Positions 47,175 through 60,373 of a DNA stretch of 64,000 bases are shown here, in pieces (positions within the stretch are counted from its first letter, which is position 1; each line of letters opens with the position of its first letter). A program made the position numbers and the translations under genes. Source of the DNA: Costus lasius (lineage: Eukaryota > Streptophyta > Magnoliopsida > Zingiberales > Costaceae); assembly GCA_027563935.2 (NCBI GenBank), contig JANVAS020000222.1:7626001-7690000 (forward strand). Reading direction: 5' to 3'. Under the pieces are notes generated by a model, which made no database searches, was not told the origin of the DNA, and saw only the letters and a program-made list of their open reading frames with translations.

Positions 47175-48819
47175 TGTTCTACAACACCCAAGAAAAACAG
47201 ATTAGTACTACTTCGAATCATTTAAACTGGACTTGTTTTAAATGATTACTGCTCCCACTATTTTAAATTCGAATTGACAACCCACAAAGTCAATCGGGAA
47301 GTTTAAGACTTCCTAGTGAGATGGGATCCTTATTTCACATGAGGCTTTGCGTCCCACGAGGGTGGGATGAGATGCACAAAGTAACTCATGTTTCCTAAGG
47401 TGGGCGTGCCGGCCGGTTGCTCCAAGCAACTCCCCTTGTTGAGACAGTCTTGGGCATTTCATGTCCAGCGAGGGCTGGATATAACATGAAACCCTAACCT
47501 CTCAACGATGCCTCTAGACTTTCACTATGTGCCCAGTACATGTGAATTTCTAGTCAAGTCCATTCCTAACCGTTTATGCCCAGGGCCAATGAGTTTCCTT
47601 GCGAAGGCACGCCCAGGTTAAAACTGGACTGGGGAAACCATTGTCACCACACACTTTCTAAAGATAAGTGGGTGTGTCCCACGAGGGTGGGAACCAGTTC
47701 ACAACTCCACTGATCGATAGCTTAGTGAGGGCTACGCGTTAGAAGGCTTCTAGACTTGATATTTTATGAGGGTTTTTTAAGGTCTCATCAGTTTTATCTT
47801 ATGTCTAACAATACAGGCATGCAATCCTATAGTGATAACATAATGATAAAACATCACAGGCATGCTTTTAGCAGATAAGGAAAGCAGTAAAAGATGATGT
47901 GATCAAAGCCCTTTCAAGATATTGAACCAACCCATGCCAAAGGAGGTTCATCTCTTGACATAGGACTCAAGCCCCTAAGAAAGACCAATCCTAGCCGCCC
48001 TCTATCTTGGTCTTCATGGTTGGCTCCAAGGTCCTTCCTTCATGGCTTAGCTCTCAAACCTTAAGGGTAGACCTCAAAGGTTCGGCCAATGCCATGGTCT
48101 TCCTCCAAGGAGAATACGCCACAATGAAAGATGCCAAGTTAGCTAGCTCTCAAACCCAAGGGTTTGGCCATGCCTAACTTGTGCCATCAAGCAAGGTTGC
48201 GCCTTTTCCTTGATGCTTGTTGCGCCACCATCCAAGGTGCGCCAACTCCATGCATGCGCCAAGCTCCAAGTACATGCGCTACCCTAGTCTTCTTAAAAGC
48301 AAAAAGAAAAGCGGCACGCAGGCCTCACGAGGAAACATCACAGGCATGCAAAGGGGGGCTTGACTAATGATCACAACATTATGCACAATCAAGGTATTTA
48401 CTCATGCAATTCTACATGCTCATGAAAAACATAAAATCTGAAATTTTACTTTTTCATTAAAACCAGTCTCTTTTTCTCATCTTCTTCTCACAAATCTTTT
48501 GGTTAATTGCGATTTATTTTTCAAGATGATTTCAGAGATCCTTTCGGCTGGCAATTTTGTCAGATCAAGAGACTTGGCCAGTCCGAAGACACAATGCCCG
48601 TCCTACTTGACAAAACTACGTGCGCCTTTGATCTTTAAATCAGACAAGAAAAATAGTCCAAAAATCCAAAAGAGATTGAGAGGATGATAGAAACAAGAAA
48701 CCCTAATTTTTCCTACTTAGAAAAATCGTTTGCCATGCATTATGCTATTTTCGAAAATAGAGATATGGCATGTGAGCATGAAAGAAAAGCATAAAACTTC
48801 GTTCGAGTCTTGCAAGTCC
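47175..48819 (-). other. untranslated leader of D
   Basis: About 1.65 kb without coding content. It contains the 61-nt segment shared with element F (48555-48615) and GCGCC-rich stretches. Confidence 0.85.
48555..48615 (-). promoter_or_regulatory. conserved leader hairpin candidate (D)
   Basis: On the minus strand it opens TTTTGTCA and closes TGACAAAA (8-bp inverted repeat), with GTC-TTCG-GAC in the middle. The corresponding segment in F (60551-60611) is also 61 nt and nearly identical, although the leaders around it have diverged. Packaging, dimerisation or translation control are possible roles (inference). Confidence 0.6.
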
Positions 48820-48830
48820 CTCTGATACCA
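48820..48830 (-). other. primer-binding site of D
   Basis: The minus strand reads TGGTATCAGAG one base after the 5' LTR; it fits initiator tRNA-Met. Confidence 0.88.
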
Positions 48831-49424
48831 CTGTTGGGAAACCCCGGGGACATTTTACAATTTTTCAGAGACACATACATACATTGCACAGCGGAAGAAT
48901 GTCCCCGAAACAGGTCCGTCCCAAAAACCCAGTGAAGATCGCATGCTAGGGGGTCGACACGATGAGTTAGAAAATACCTCAGATCAAGATGAGGTCGATG
49001 TCGTGATAGGCGCCCAAGCGTGCGCCCTCTGCAGTCTCACACACACGGATGCCTCGAGTCCTCTTCTTCCACGCCCGGTGCTAGCCTCGGGAAGAAGATC
49101 CAAGCCTTAGGGAGATGCTCCAACCACCTTGCGCCACCAAGAGAGAAAGATGCGCCAAGTGGTAAGGAAGGAGAAGCTTGCGGCCACTTGATGGAAGAGG
49201 AAGAGATTGCGCCAATGCTCCTTGCTCTCGCTCCCTTCTTAAGTTCACGCCTCCAAGGATGAATCATATAAGAGGGGGCGGCTAGGGTCACATATATAGG
49301 GCAAGAGGCGATTAGGGCAAGGGCTAGGATCATGACAAGTGTAGGGCTAGGATGAGGAGGTTTAATGCAAGGAAAGTCTCCAAGACTTTACCATAAACTT
49401 CATTCAACCTTTCCATAATTGCCC

Positions 49425-51112
49425 TGATGGTTCCCCAAAGGGGGCGAAAACCCTATGGTGGCGCACACAAGAAAGAGGGCAGCGGATAAAGGGTTTCATA
49501 GGATCAATGAGCATGCATTATATGATCAACTTAACAAAACCGATTGTAAAGAAGTGATTCGATTCATACCATGGCCATTTTAAGATGGCGTCTTGGAAGT
49601 AAGAGAACAACGAAGATCTCCTCCAAATCATCACACACAAGATGAAGATGTGCTTCTTCTTGTCGTCCCTTGTGCTAGCAAGGATCGTCCAAGGCATCTT
49701 GATCGAATGCAAAGGAAAGGAGAGCTTTTCTTCTTGGCGTTTTTCTCTCTTGTCGCCTTAGACTTCCTCTAGACGAGAATGCCGCTCGAAGACAACCCAA
49801 GGAGGCGTCAAAGGCGTGAAGAGGCAAGAGAGGGGCGACGTGAGATCATGGCCACGTTTGAGAAGTGCTATCCAAAAATAGCATCCCACTTCTCCACATG
49901 CGATCTTGGGTTTACCCCAATCGCAAATGCCACATCACCTTTGAACCATGCGCTCATCCATGAGCTGGTTCAAACCGATTTGGTCCACTAACCAAATAAA
50001 CCAAGAAATAAGTCCAGATCAAAATAAACCCTAAGGCTCTTGATCTGACCGTCAATCTCTCAATGCTCCTGATCTGACTGATCTAGCATTCATTCTCTCA
50101 ATCGAAGCTTACCGATCTCAAGCCCTAATCAATCAAACATGATCAGACCAGATCTCACTTACAATCAGAGATTAAATCCCTTTAAACTGAACCCGAATAA
50201 TTCAGTCCACACGATCTGACTTAAGAAAGCCATATCATCAAATTGTGCGACCCTAAGGGTTTCCTTTAAATGTCGGTAACGATAACTTACGTTATCACGA
50301 TCAGTGAGGGGTATCTAGCAACACATCACTGTCTCCCGATATAAAGGAAAGAGTCTTCCAAGACTACACCCAAAAACAGCACAAGTGTGAATCAATTCAC
50401 AAAGCATACAAATTTCCTTTACCACTGGATGTTCTTATTGGACAAGCAAGTCAAGCTTGTAACTCCAATATGATGAGCATGATTAGATCAGATGAACATA
50501 GTCATCTGGGTATGGCCATACACTTTCTCAATCATCTCATCCAGGGGGCCCCTTTAGAACATCACACTCCAATTAAGGAGACGGCAATCCTATGTCTATC
50601 ACTAGTGCCCTAACCTGACTCAAGCTCACCATCCAAGATAGTCTATAATCATTATATTTCAAGTGATATTGAACTATCTCAAAATAATGACAATCATCAT
50701 TTAGAAAACACAAGTGATCTCAAGTCAGAGGAAATGTGCCACTTGTCGCATTCAAGGATTATTCACATTGTGACAAGCAATTGAATATCCAAGTAGGGTC
50801 TGTCCAGTACATCCAATGTACCCATGAGTCTACATCTTATTCCATGCTCGAAGCATCCTATAAGATTAGAACACATATTAGTCTTAACCATATCAAGGCT
50901 GTCTCATGTTCACCAAGATATCCCGACTAAGGACATAACTGCATGTCAGCCTAGCTGAACAGCTTTGAGACATTATTCAGAAGAACATATATTGCAGCAG
51001 ACAATGTAGCTTACTGAATAACAACCATGCCTTTATAAACATAACAGTTTATTACATGATACTGTTACAATCCCAAGACCTCAAACATTAGTCATAAGGG
51101 CATACCCCAACA
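49425..51112 (-). repeat. 3' LTR of E
   Basis: It starts TGTTGGGGTATGCCC at 51112 on the minus strand. GTATGGCCATAC is at 50510-50521. GCTATCCAAAAATAGC at 49868-49883 contains the CArG-like word CCAAAAATAG. Confidence 0.94.
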
Positions 51113-51132
51113 ATCTCCCACTTGCACTTAAT

Positions 51133-54100
51133 CTAATGGTTGAGAAATCTCAAACCCATATTATTACAGTGCTTTTCATGCTTCTGCTGCGCCAGAGGCT
51201 TAGTAAGCGGGTCTGCCAGATTGTCATCTGTATGAACCTTGCAGACTTTGATCTCGCCACGATCTATGATCTCCCTGATCAAATGAAACCGTCTCTGTAT
51301 GTGCTTGGACTTCTGGTGCGACCGTGGTTCCTTTGCTTGTGCGATTGCTCCAGTGTTATCACAGAAGATAACCAAAGGATCTACACTCGAAGGAACAACA
51401 CCAAGTTCTCTCAGGAACTTACGAATCCAGACTGCCTCCTTGGATGCTTCCGAGGCTGCAACATACTCGGCTTCTGTTGTGGAATCAGCAACGATTGACT
51501 GTTTGAAACTCTTCCACACCACTGCTCCTCCATTCAAGCTAAAAACATAGCCTGATTGCGATCGGAAATCATCCTGGTCAGACTGGAACGAAGCGTCAGT
51601 ATATCCTTCAATACTGAGTTCTTCCTGACCACCATATATCAAGAACATATCTTTGGTTCTCCGAAGATATTTTAAGATGTTCTTGACTGCAATCCAGTGT
51701 GCCTGTCCTGGATTACTTTGGAAACGACTGGTCATGCTTAACCCGTAAGCGACGTCTGGGCGAGTACACAACATCGCATACATAACGGATCCAATAGCCG
51801 AAGCATAAGGCGTATTGTCCATTTCATCTCAGTCTGTGTTTGTGGACACTGACTCTTCGAAAGATTCAGACCATGTCTGACTGGAAGATATCCTCTTTTA
51901 GAATTCTCTAAATGAAATCTCTCCAGGACTTTATCGATGTAAGTACTCTGGCACAGCCCGAGAAGCCTCTTAGATCTATCCCTGTAGATCTTCACACCTA
52001 ATACATAGGCTGCTTCTCCTAAATCTTTCATCTGGAAACATTTCCTTAACCATGCCTTAACCGCATGCATTTCAGGAATGTCGTTTCCAATGATCAAGAT
52101 ATCATCGACGTAGAGGACTAGGAAAGTAATCACGCTCCCACTAAACCTCTTATATACACACGGGTCATCCTCGTTCTTGATGAAACCAAATTCAGTGAGT
52201 GATTCATCAAAACGAATATTCCAGCTTCTTGATGCTTGCTTAAGTCCATAAATGGACTTCTTTAATTTGCATATCTTATGACGATCTGATGGATCAGTGA
52301 AACCCTCAGGTTGTGTCATGTACACATCCTCATCCAGATTTCCATTCAGGAAAGCTATTTTCACATCCATTTGCCAGATCTCATAATCATAATATGCTGC
52401 TATCGCGAAAAGAATCCGAATAGACTTAAACATGGCTACAGGTGAGAAAGTTTCATCATAATCTATCCCGTAGATTTGTTTGAAACCTTTCGCAACTAGC
52501 CTGCCTTTATAGGTAACCACGTTACCATCCATGTCAATCTTCTTCTTGAAGATCCATTTACAGACTATTGGGATAACTCCCGGAGGCGGATCAACCAAAT
52601 CCCAAACTTGGTTATCTGACATGGAGTCCATCTCGGCGCGCATAGCTTCAAGCCATCTCGCTGACTCCGGTCCACTGACCGCATCCGCATAAGTGAGGGG
52701 TTCATCATTATCAATGATGTAGACTCCGTCATAGCGCTCAGGCTGACGACGGATCCTTCCCTATCTTCGCGGTTCCCGTGATGTCTGAGCCTCAGGTTGT
52801 TCAATAACCTGTTCTACCGGCTCAGGCTCATCCAACTCTGCTTGAGCACTTTGTCCTGCCTCTGGATTCTCATCCAGTTTTATTTCTCTCCCACTGGCCT
52901 CTTGCAGAAGAAACTCCTTCTCAAGAAATATGGCCGTCCGAGCAACAAAAACCTTGTTCTCTTTGGGATCGTAGAAATAATAACCCTTAGTTTCCTTAGG
53001 GTAACCGACAAAGATACATTTGTCAGATCTGCTCTCTAGTTTACCAGAGGCGAGCTTTTTGACATAAGCCTCGCAGCCCCAGATCCTGATAAACGTCAAG
53101 CTTGGCTGTTTCCCATACCATAATTCATATGGCGTCTTTGAAACGGCCTTGGATGGCACTCGGTTTAGTACTTTTGCAGCTGTTTTCAGTGCAAAACCCC
53201 AAAAGGAGTAAGGTAGATTAGCCTGACTCATCATAGAACGAACCATATCAAGTAACGTTCTATTTCTCCTCTCGGACACACCATTCCATTGCGGTGTTCC
53301 TGGTGGAGTGAGCTGTGAGATGATCCCACACTCCTTCAGATAGTCAGTAAATGCATGACTTAGGTATTCTCCACCTCGATCAGAACGAAGTGCCTTGATA
53401 TTTCGGCCTAGCTGATTTTGTACTTCATTCTTGAACTCTTTGAACTTGTCAAAGGATTCACTCTTGTGTCTCATTAAAAAGACATACCCATATCTACTGA
53501 AATCATCAGTAAAGGTGATGAAGTACTGATAGCCACCTCTGGCATGTTTACTAAATGGCCCACACACATCACTGTGTATAAGGTCAAGTAAACCTGAAGC
53601 CCTTTGACCTTTGTGAAGAAAAGGTGACTTCGTCATTTTGCCCATCAAACAAGCTTTGCATGTATCAATCTCCTTATAGGCGAATGATCCCAGCAGTCCA
53701 TAATCATGCAACCGCTTAATGCGTTTCTCGTTAATATGGCCTAAACGACTATGCCATAGCAAGGTGCTGTCATCAGCATTCTTGGCTTTCTTAATATCAA
53801 TTTTCTGTATAGAACATTCCATGTCCAACATGTATAACCCATTGTTAATGGAACCAGTTGCATAAAAAAATATTATCATAAGATAAAACACACTTTGAAA
53901 TATTGCATTCAAAGGAAAATCCCTTCCTGACAAGAGCAGGAATAGAGATAATATTTTTAGTAATACTGGGAACAAAGTAACAACTGTTTAGTTCTAATAC
54001 AAGTCCAGATGGTAAAGAAATGAAATAGTCTCCTACAGCAACAGCAGCAACCCGTGCCCCGTTTCCAACGCGTAGGTCCACCTCATGCTGTCCCACCTGT

Positions 54101-55011
54101 CTTCTTCTCTTGAGTTCCTGTACATTTGAACAAATGTGAACTCCACATGCAGTGTCCAACACCCATGATATAGAAGAAGAAAACATGACCTCAGTCACGT
54201 AAATACCTGAGCCAGAAGCGAAGCTTCCCCTCTTATCTCCTTGGAGCGCTTTACAGTCCTTTTTCCAGTGACCCAGCTGGCCACAGTGGAAACACCTGTA
54301 TTCCTTGGACCGCTTAACCTTCTGCGTCAGAGCCTTGCTATAGCTCTTGACAGGGGTCTTGCCCTTCTTCCCCTTCTTCTTGTTCCTAGAAGGAACCATT
54401 AAGACAGAGGTCGAAGGCTTACCCTTCAGAGTCTCCTCAGTAGTCAAGAGCATATTCAGCAGCTCTGCCGGAGTACAATCGATTTTGTTCATATTAAAGT
54501 TAATAATGAACGCGTCGAATGAAGGCGGGAGAGACTGCAGAATAATGTCCACAGCAAGCTCCTGATTGATGGTATGCCCCAGTTTCTCTAGAGCCTCCTT
54601 GTGCCCAATCATCTTGAGCACGTGAGCTCCCACTGGGCTCCCTTCAGCCAGTTTGCTCTGAAAGAACAGCTTCGTCAAATTATAGCGTTCAGTCATCGCC
54701 TGTGCAGCATACAGCATCTTGAGGTTCGCTATAATCTCTATAGCCGACATATCCTCATGCTGACGCTGCAGCGGTGGCGTCATAGACGCTAGCATCAGGC
54801 AAGCGACATCAATGCTATCATTGACGTGCTTTTCATAGGCTTTCCGAACCGCCCTTGCGGCGTTCGGAGCGGGCTGAGGCGGTATCGCCGTCTCGAGGAC
54901 ATACAGTTTTCTCTCTGCCTTAAGAACAATCTTAAGGTGTCCAAACCAGTCAGAGAAGTTCGGCCCAGCAAACTTCTCCCTTTCCAGTAGGGATCGCACA
55001 TTGAAGTTCAT
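51133..55011 (-). pseudogene. gag-pol of E, three lesions
   Basis: ATG 55011 begins Gag (MNFNVRSLLEREKF), then the CCHC knuckle and protease (WVLDTACGVHIC). A lengthened A run (53864-53870) shifts the frame just after the protease. TAG replaces a serine codon in the hinge (complement at 52761-52763). A 4-bp deletion near 51829 shifts the frame between RT and RNase H. Integrase residues, YVDD (complement of 52101-52112) and RNase H words are otherwise kept. Three separate breaks with only 0.5% LTR divergence suggest that E may have been copied from an already defective template. Confidence 0.94.
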
Positions 55012-56820
55012 GGTGTTCGTTGCTGCAGGTATCTACAACAATGCAAGAACAGCAAGGTCAGTATCAATGTTAAGAATCAATCAGGACTTAAGAAAGATTC
55101 TTTTTCTCACTATTTTATCTGGCTGAAAAATCCAGCAAAACAGCCCGAAAGAGTAGAACTCTTTTAGTGAGATGGGATCCAGATTTCATACTTGGTCTCC
55201 GCGTCCCGCTCAGGCGAGATAAGATGCACAGAGAGTACAAGCACTAATCTCTGGTAGGCTGTCCCAGCCAATCGCCAACCCGTGCGATTCCCCTTCATCT
55301 GGGCAATCCAGCAGACTGTGCCAACTGAGTTGGTATAACACAATCTCTGACCCCACAGATGGCTGCCCCCATGTGCTACCATATGCGCCACATATGTAGC
55401 CTACACGGTCAAGCTGACCCGACCTACTCCCTGGACCACCACGTGCTATGCTGAGCAACGAGAAGGGATAAATCCCCACTCTGTAACACGCAGGTGTAAT
55501 CCCGCACCGTCTGAAGATAGATGGACGTGCCCACTGAGTGGGTACAACACGGCTCAAACGATAGTCAGAACAGTGAGGTTTCGCGTCAGAAGGCTTACGA
55601 GCTTGAAATTTTAGCGTTGGATTTTAACGGTCTTTTATCTTCTTCAATATCATGCAATTCCTATGGTGATAGCAGAAGATAAACTAATCATGCAATTCTA
55701 ATATTTAGGCAATAAAAGAAAGCATGGATCTTATGTGGTAAAAGCCCATAGCCTAAGTAAGACCTTAAGAAACTTAAGTCTTCACTTGCTTTTCTTCATG
55801 GGTCTTTTGCTGCTCATCTGGCCCAAACCAGGGCCCAAGCGCCATCTGCAGCTCAGGTGCGCCCACCAGGAATATGCGCCAGGTCCTAGGGTCGAACCCT
55901 AGACCTCCCACTGGTGAAGCCACTTGCTGCATGCGCCTCTACCATGTGTGCTCTGTGCTCATGTCTAATTAAATTACAAATTTAACTATCTAGACAAGAT
56001 TGACACCCAGGTCAATTACATTTTATAAATTAAAAGCAATGTGATGCGCAGATCACAATAATTAATTTACATATTAATACAGGCACGCAGGCCCCAGCAC
56101 AGCACAGATTTAACATGGGCAGCCCACATAAGAATAAATAGACAAACACATGGCATTAATCATCATGTGATCCAGTCATTAAAATAAAATTTTTGAAAAA
56201 CCCCATGGGCATCAATTTTATTTTGCTTATATGCCCTACAACCTTACAACGGTCCATTACTAGGGATCCACTCATCCAACCTAGTCAGATCCACTGCCCT
56301 TACATGCACCAAGTCCTAACTGACTTGAGTCGACCAAAAGGGTCAACCATGCATGCGCCAAGGGCTGAACAACCACAATGAGGTCTGGCAAGCGGGTGTG
56401 AGCCCGGGCCTAACTCATGTGCGTTCACAGGTTGTCTCAATCAGACATCGCTACACGCCTGTGATGCAGTCGACCTATAGCCACCTTTAGCATGCGCCAA
56501 GGTGCTATCTGGTCGACCCATCTAGGCTGTCAGATGGTCTGATCAGACTGTCTGGATCTAACCTAGGGGATAACTTCAACCCTAATAACCCGTCTAAGGG
56601 TTTAATGCAGGCGCATCTTAGATCTACAATGAGTCGCGCAAATGATATTTGTTTGAGAAAAACTACATCAAGCGCCAACATACATGCGCAAGAAAAACAA
56701 ATACAAGTTTCGCTTATGACAACTAAACATGTATTTATGCATGTATTGAAGATCTAAGCATTTTCGCAAGCATGGATCACAAAATGGCTTAAGCAATCAT
56801 ACAAACATGCATTAACCATG
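55012..56820 (-). other. untranslated leader of E
   Basis: Non-coding, homologous to the leaders of B and C. It contains the hairpin at 55882-55905, whose stem differs from those in B and C by pairing-preserving changes. Confidence 0.85.
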
Positions 56821-56832
56821 GCTCTGATACCA
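56821..56832 (-). other. primer-binding site of E
   Basis: The minus strand reads TGGTATCAGAGC two bases inside the 5' LTR end at 56835. Confidence 0.92.
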
Positions 56833-56834
56833 AT

Positions 56835-58522
56835 TGATGGTTCCCCAAAGGGGGCAAAAACCCTATGGTGGCGCAAACAAGAAAGAGGGCAGCGGATAAA
56901 GGGTTTCATAGGATCAATGAGCATGCATTATATGATCAACTTAACAAAACCGATTGTAAAGAAGTGATTCGATTCATACCATGGCCATTTTAAGATGGCG
57001 TCTTGGAAGTAAGAGAACAACGAAGATCTCCTCCAAATCGTCACACACAAGATGAAGATGTGCTTCTTCTTGTCGTCCCTTGTGCTAGCAAGGATCGTCC
57101 AAGGCGTCTTGATCGAATGCAAAGGAAAGGAGAGCTTTTCTTCTTGGCGTTTTTCTCTCTTGTCGCCTTAGACTTCCTCTAGACGAGAATGCCGCTCGAA
57201 GACAACCCAAGGAGGCGTCAAAGGCGTGAAGAGGCAAGAGAGGGGCGACGTGAGATCATGGCCACGTTTGAGAAGTGCTATCCAAAAATAGCATCCCACT
57301 TCTCCACATGCGATCTTGGGTTTACCCCAATCGCAAATGCCACATCACCTTTGAACCATGCGCTCATCCATGAGCTGGTTCAAACCGATTTGGTCCACTA
57401 ACCAAATAAACCAAGAAATAAGTCCAGATCAAAATAAACCCTAAGGCTCTTGATCTGACCGTCAATCTCTCAATGCTCCTGATCTGACTGATCTAGCATT
57501 CATTCTCTCAATCGAAGCTTACCGATCTCAAGCCCTAATCAATCAAACATGATCAGACCAGATCTCACTTATAATCAGAGATTAAATCCCTTTAAACTGA
57601 ACCCGAATAATTCAGTCCACACGATCTGACTTAAGAAAGCCATATCATCAAATTGTGCGACCCTAAGGGTTTCCTTTAAATGTCGGTAACGATAACTTAC
57701 GTTATCATGATCAGTGAGGGGTATCTAGCAACACATCACTGTCTCCCGATATAAAGGAAAGAGTCTTCCAAGACTACACCCAAAAACAGCACAAGTGTGA
57801 ATCAATTCACAAAGCATACAAATTTCCTTTACCACTGGATGTTCTTATTGGACAAGCAAGTCAAGCTTGTAACTCCAATATGATGAGCATGATTAGATCA
57901 GATGAACATAGTCATCTGGGTATGGCCATACACTTTCTCAATCATCTCATCCAGGGGGCCCCTTTAGAACATCACACTCCAATTAAGGAGACGGCAATCC
58001 TATGTCTATCACTAGTGCCCTAACCTGACTCAAGCTCACCATCCAAGATAGTCTATAATCATTATATTTCAAGTGATATTGAACTATCTCAAAATAATGA
58101 CAATCATCATTTAGAAAACACAAGTGATCTCAAGTCAGAGGAAATGTGCCACTTGTCGCATTCAAGGATTATTCACATTGTGACAAGCAATTGAATATCC
58201 AAGTAGGGTCTGTCCAGTACATCCAATGTACCCATGAGTCTACATCTTATTCCATGCTCGAAGCATCCTATAAGATTAGAACACATATTAGTCTTAACCA
58301 TATCAAGGCTGTCTCATGTTCACCAAGATATCTCGACTAAGGACATAACTGCATGTCAGCCTAGCTGAACAGCTTTGAGACATTATTCAGAAGAACATAT
58401 ATTGCAGCAGACAATGTAGCTTACTGAATAACAACCATGCCTTTATAAACATAACAGTTTATTACATGATACTGTTACAATCCCAAGACCTCAAACATTA
58501 GTCTTAAGGGCATACCCCAACA
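56835..58522 (-). repeat. 5' LTR of E
   Basis: Same length as the 3' LTR. GTATGGCCATAC is at 57920-57931 and GCTATCCAAAAATAGC at 57277-57292. It is followed by TGCCC (58523-58527) and resumed D LTR sequence. Confidence 0.95.
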
Positions 58523-59826
58523 TGCCCAAGTACCATATCAGCCCAAGACATGCCTTAAAGGCATTCATACCATCAAGGGAGAAGGGCTAGGCGCAAATTG
58601 CTTCCTTAATGAAGCAATTTTGCCACCCTAACCCCATTATGCCCCTTAGGCGCCAATGGGGTTGGGTTTCTCCCCATTATACCCTTTTAGCCTCTCTTCT
58701 CTTCATGAGTACTTGTTATTGGGCTTCATTGGATAATGAGCTAGCCCAAACTTCATCCTATGGGTTGATTAAGCATTTGGATCCAATCCAATGCAACCCT
58801 AATCCAAGTGTGACCAACCATGGTCAAATACGGGTCAACCTGCCAAAAATGAAGTTTGGCTCCAATAACATTCTTCCATCTCATCAGGCCCATTGGTGCT
58901 GATGAAATCTCCCAATTAGATCCGAGTTATCCAATAACTTGATCATAAGGCTTCTCGATCAATACGAGAACTCAAGTATCAAGGTGTGCGACCCTGTAGG
59001 TTCTTCTGACGCTGGCAGTGCTGACCAAAGGTCACCACAAGCAGTGAGTGGCACCTAGCAGTGCATCGCTGCTACCCAGGTCATTGGAATGGATATCGAC
59101 ATCGACATCCCCATCATCGCAACTAGGTACAGATGCATTAAAGTCTCTTTGCCGGACTGATATCTGATTGGACAAGTGTGTCACCACTTGTTTTCACCCA
59201 ATCACATGGCTATGACTAAAACAGGTTCTTACCTGGGTATGGCCATACACTCTCAGTCATAGAACCATAGAGGAGCTCCATGGATATCATACTTCCCTAA
59301 GGAAGGGGCAAATCCTATGTCTGTCCATTGACCTTCTCATATGGGTCGTGACATGCTCAATGACAACCGTTATGACCTCCCAACTACGGCAAGGTGTTAG
59401 GTTGTATCAAAGCAAGTCCCTAACCATATAGAATGATCAATGACCTCAAGTCAAGGGATCAATGCATCTCCTGTCACTTGTGACGATAACTTATGACACC
59501 AAGTCATAGCCTCACAGCGGGTCTTTCCAGTATATCCTCCAATGATATACCCATGTGTCTGCGTTAGCACCACGTACCTAACCAGCTCACATACCAGTCT
59601 CACAAGTACCATAGCTATCCCATATCCACTAAGGTACATCGACTGGGGATAATAGTTTGAGCACAGATCCAATCTATCTCCAGGGACATTATCATGTCAG
59701 TACATGTGCGCAGATGTAAACAAACATTGATAATGACAATGCCAGAATGATATATATAAATATCAAAGTCAAGTAGTACATAAGTGGACCAAAACTAGGT
59801 CCTAGGGCATATACACCAACAGCGAC

Positions 59827-60360
59827 AACTTGAGAGCTTGGAGCTCTCCTTCTTCATCAAGGAGCGCAATCTTCTTCCTTGGAGCCGAAAGTTCTTCCTC
59901 TTCCTCTCTTCTTTGATGCAAGGATTCTTTGTGCTTGGTGGCGTCTTCATGCCACAAGCCCTCATCGTTCCTTGGCCATAAGCGCACCTTGGAGGTGGCG
60001 CAGGCAAAGAAGAAGAGGGAAGTCCTTGATGGCATCTTCCCTATCCCCTCCTTGGCGCAAGTTCTCTTGAAGGTGGCGCAAGTGAGGTGAAGGCTTGATT
60101 CTCTTCCCGAGGCTAGCACCAAGCGTGGAAGGGAGCAACGATCAAGGAGTCGACGCGTGGATACTTGTAGAGGGCGAACACTTGGGCGCCTTCAACATGG
60201 CTTCGACATCTAGACAAGTAAAAGAGGTACATCTCTAACACATCCTTGTGTCTTCTCTCTTGCATGGATCCTTGGGAACGGAATATGTTTCGGGTGTAAT
60301 GATTCTTCCGCTGCGTCCTGGGACTGCAAAATTTTAAATTACACCCGGTATTCCCTAACA
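59827..60360 (+). repeat. 5' LTR of element F, second part
   Basis: This continues 17026-18743 after element D and target copy GCGAC. It ends GGTATTCCCTAACA at 60360 and matches the corresponding end of LTR G. The two parts make about 2,252 bp. Confidence 0.9.
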
Positions 60361-60361
60361 G

Positions 60362-60373
60362 TGGTATCAGAGC
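60362..60373 (+). other. primer-binding site of F
   Basis: TGGTATCAGAGC one base after the LTR end confirms that this is a 5' LTR in plus orientation. Confidence 0.93.

Larger units (their letters stand above)
49425..58522 (-). mobile_element. copia-1 element E, complete structure with mutated pol
   Basis: A 9,098-bp element with two 1,688-bp LTRs (49425-51112 and 56835-58522) that differ at about eight positions by eye. Target duplication TGCCC is at 49420-49424 and 58523-58527. The uninterrupted target can be read in the 3' LTR of D near 19340. Its LTRs end GGGGAACCATCA. Confidence 0.95.
18744..59821 (-). mobile_element. copia-2 element D, complete, expanded to 41 kb by four nested insertions
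   Basis: D has both LTRs (3' LTR 18744-25961 holding L; 5' LTR 48832-59821 holding E). Each is 1,887 bp once the guests and their target copies are set aside. It also has a primer-binding site, leader, gag-pol split by B, and a 5-bp target duplication. By eye the LTRs differ at about 15 positions (0.8%), so D is older than B, E and L inside it. The native element would be about 9.4 kb. Confidence 0.95.
48832..59821 (-). repeat. 5' LTR of D, interrupted by element E
   Basis: LTR sequence covers 48832-49424 and 58528-59821, 1,887 bp in all and the same as the 3' LTR. GTATGGCCATAC is at 59237-59248, TGACC-AAA-GGTCA at 59032-59044, and the TATA-like word near 49291-49299. It is followed by target copy GCGAC (59822-59826). 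Confidence 0.94.
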
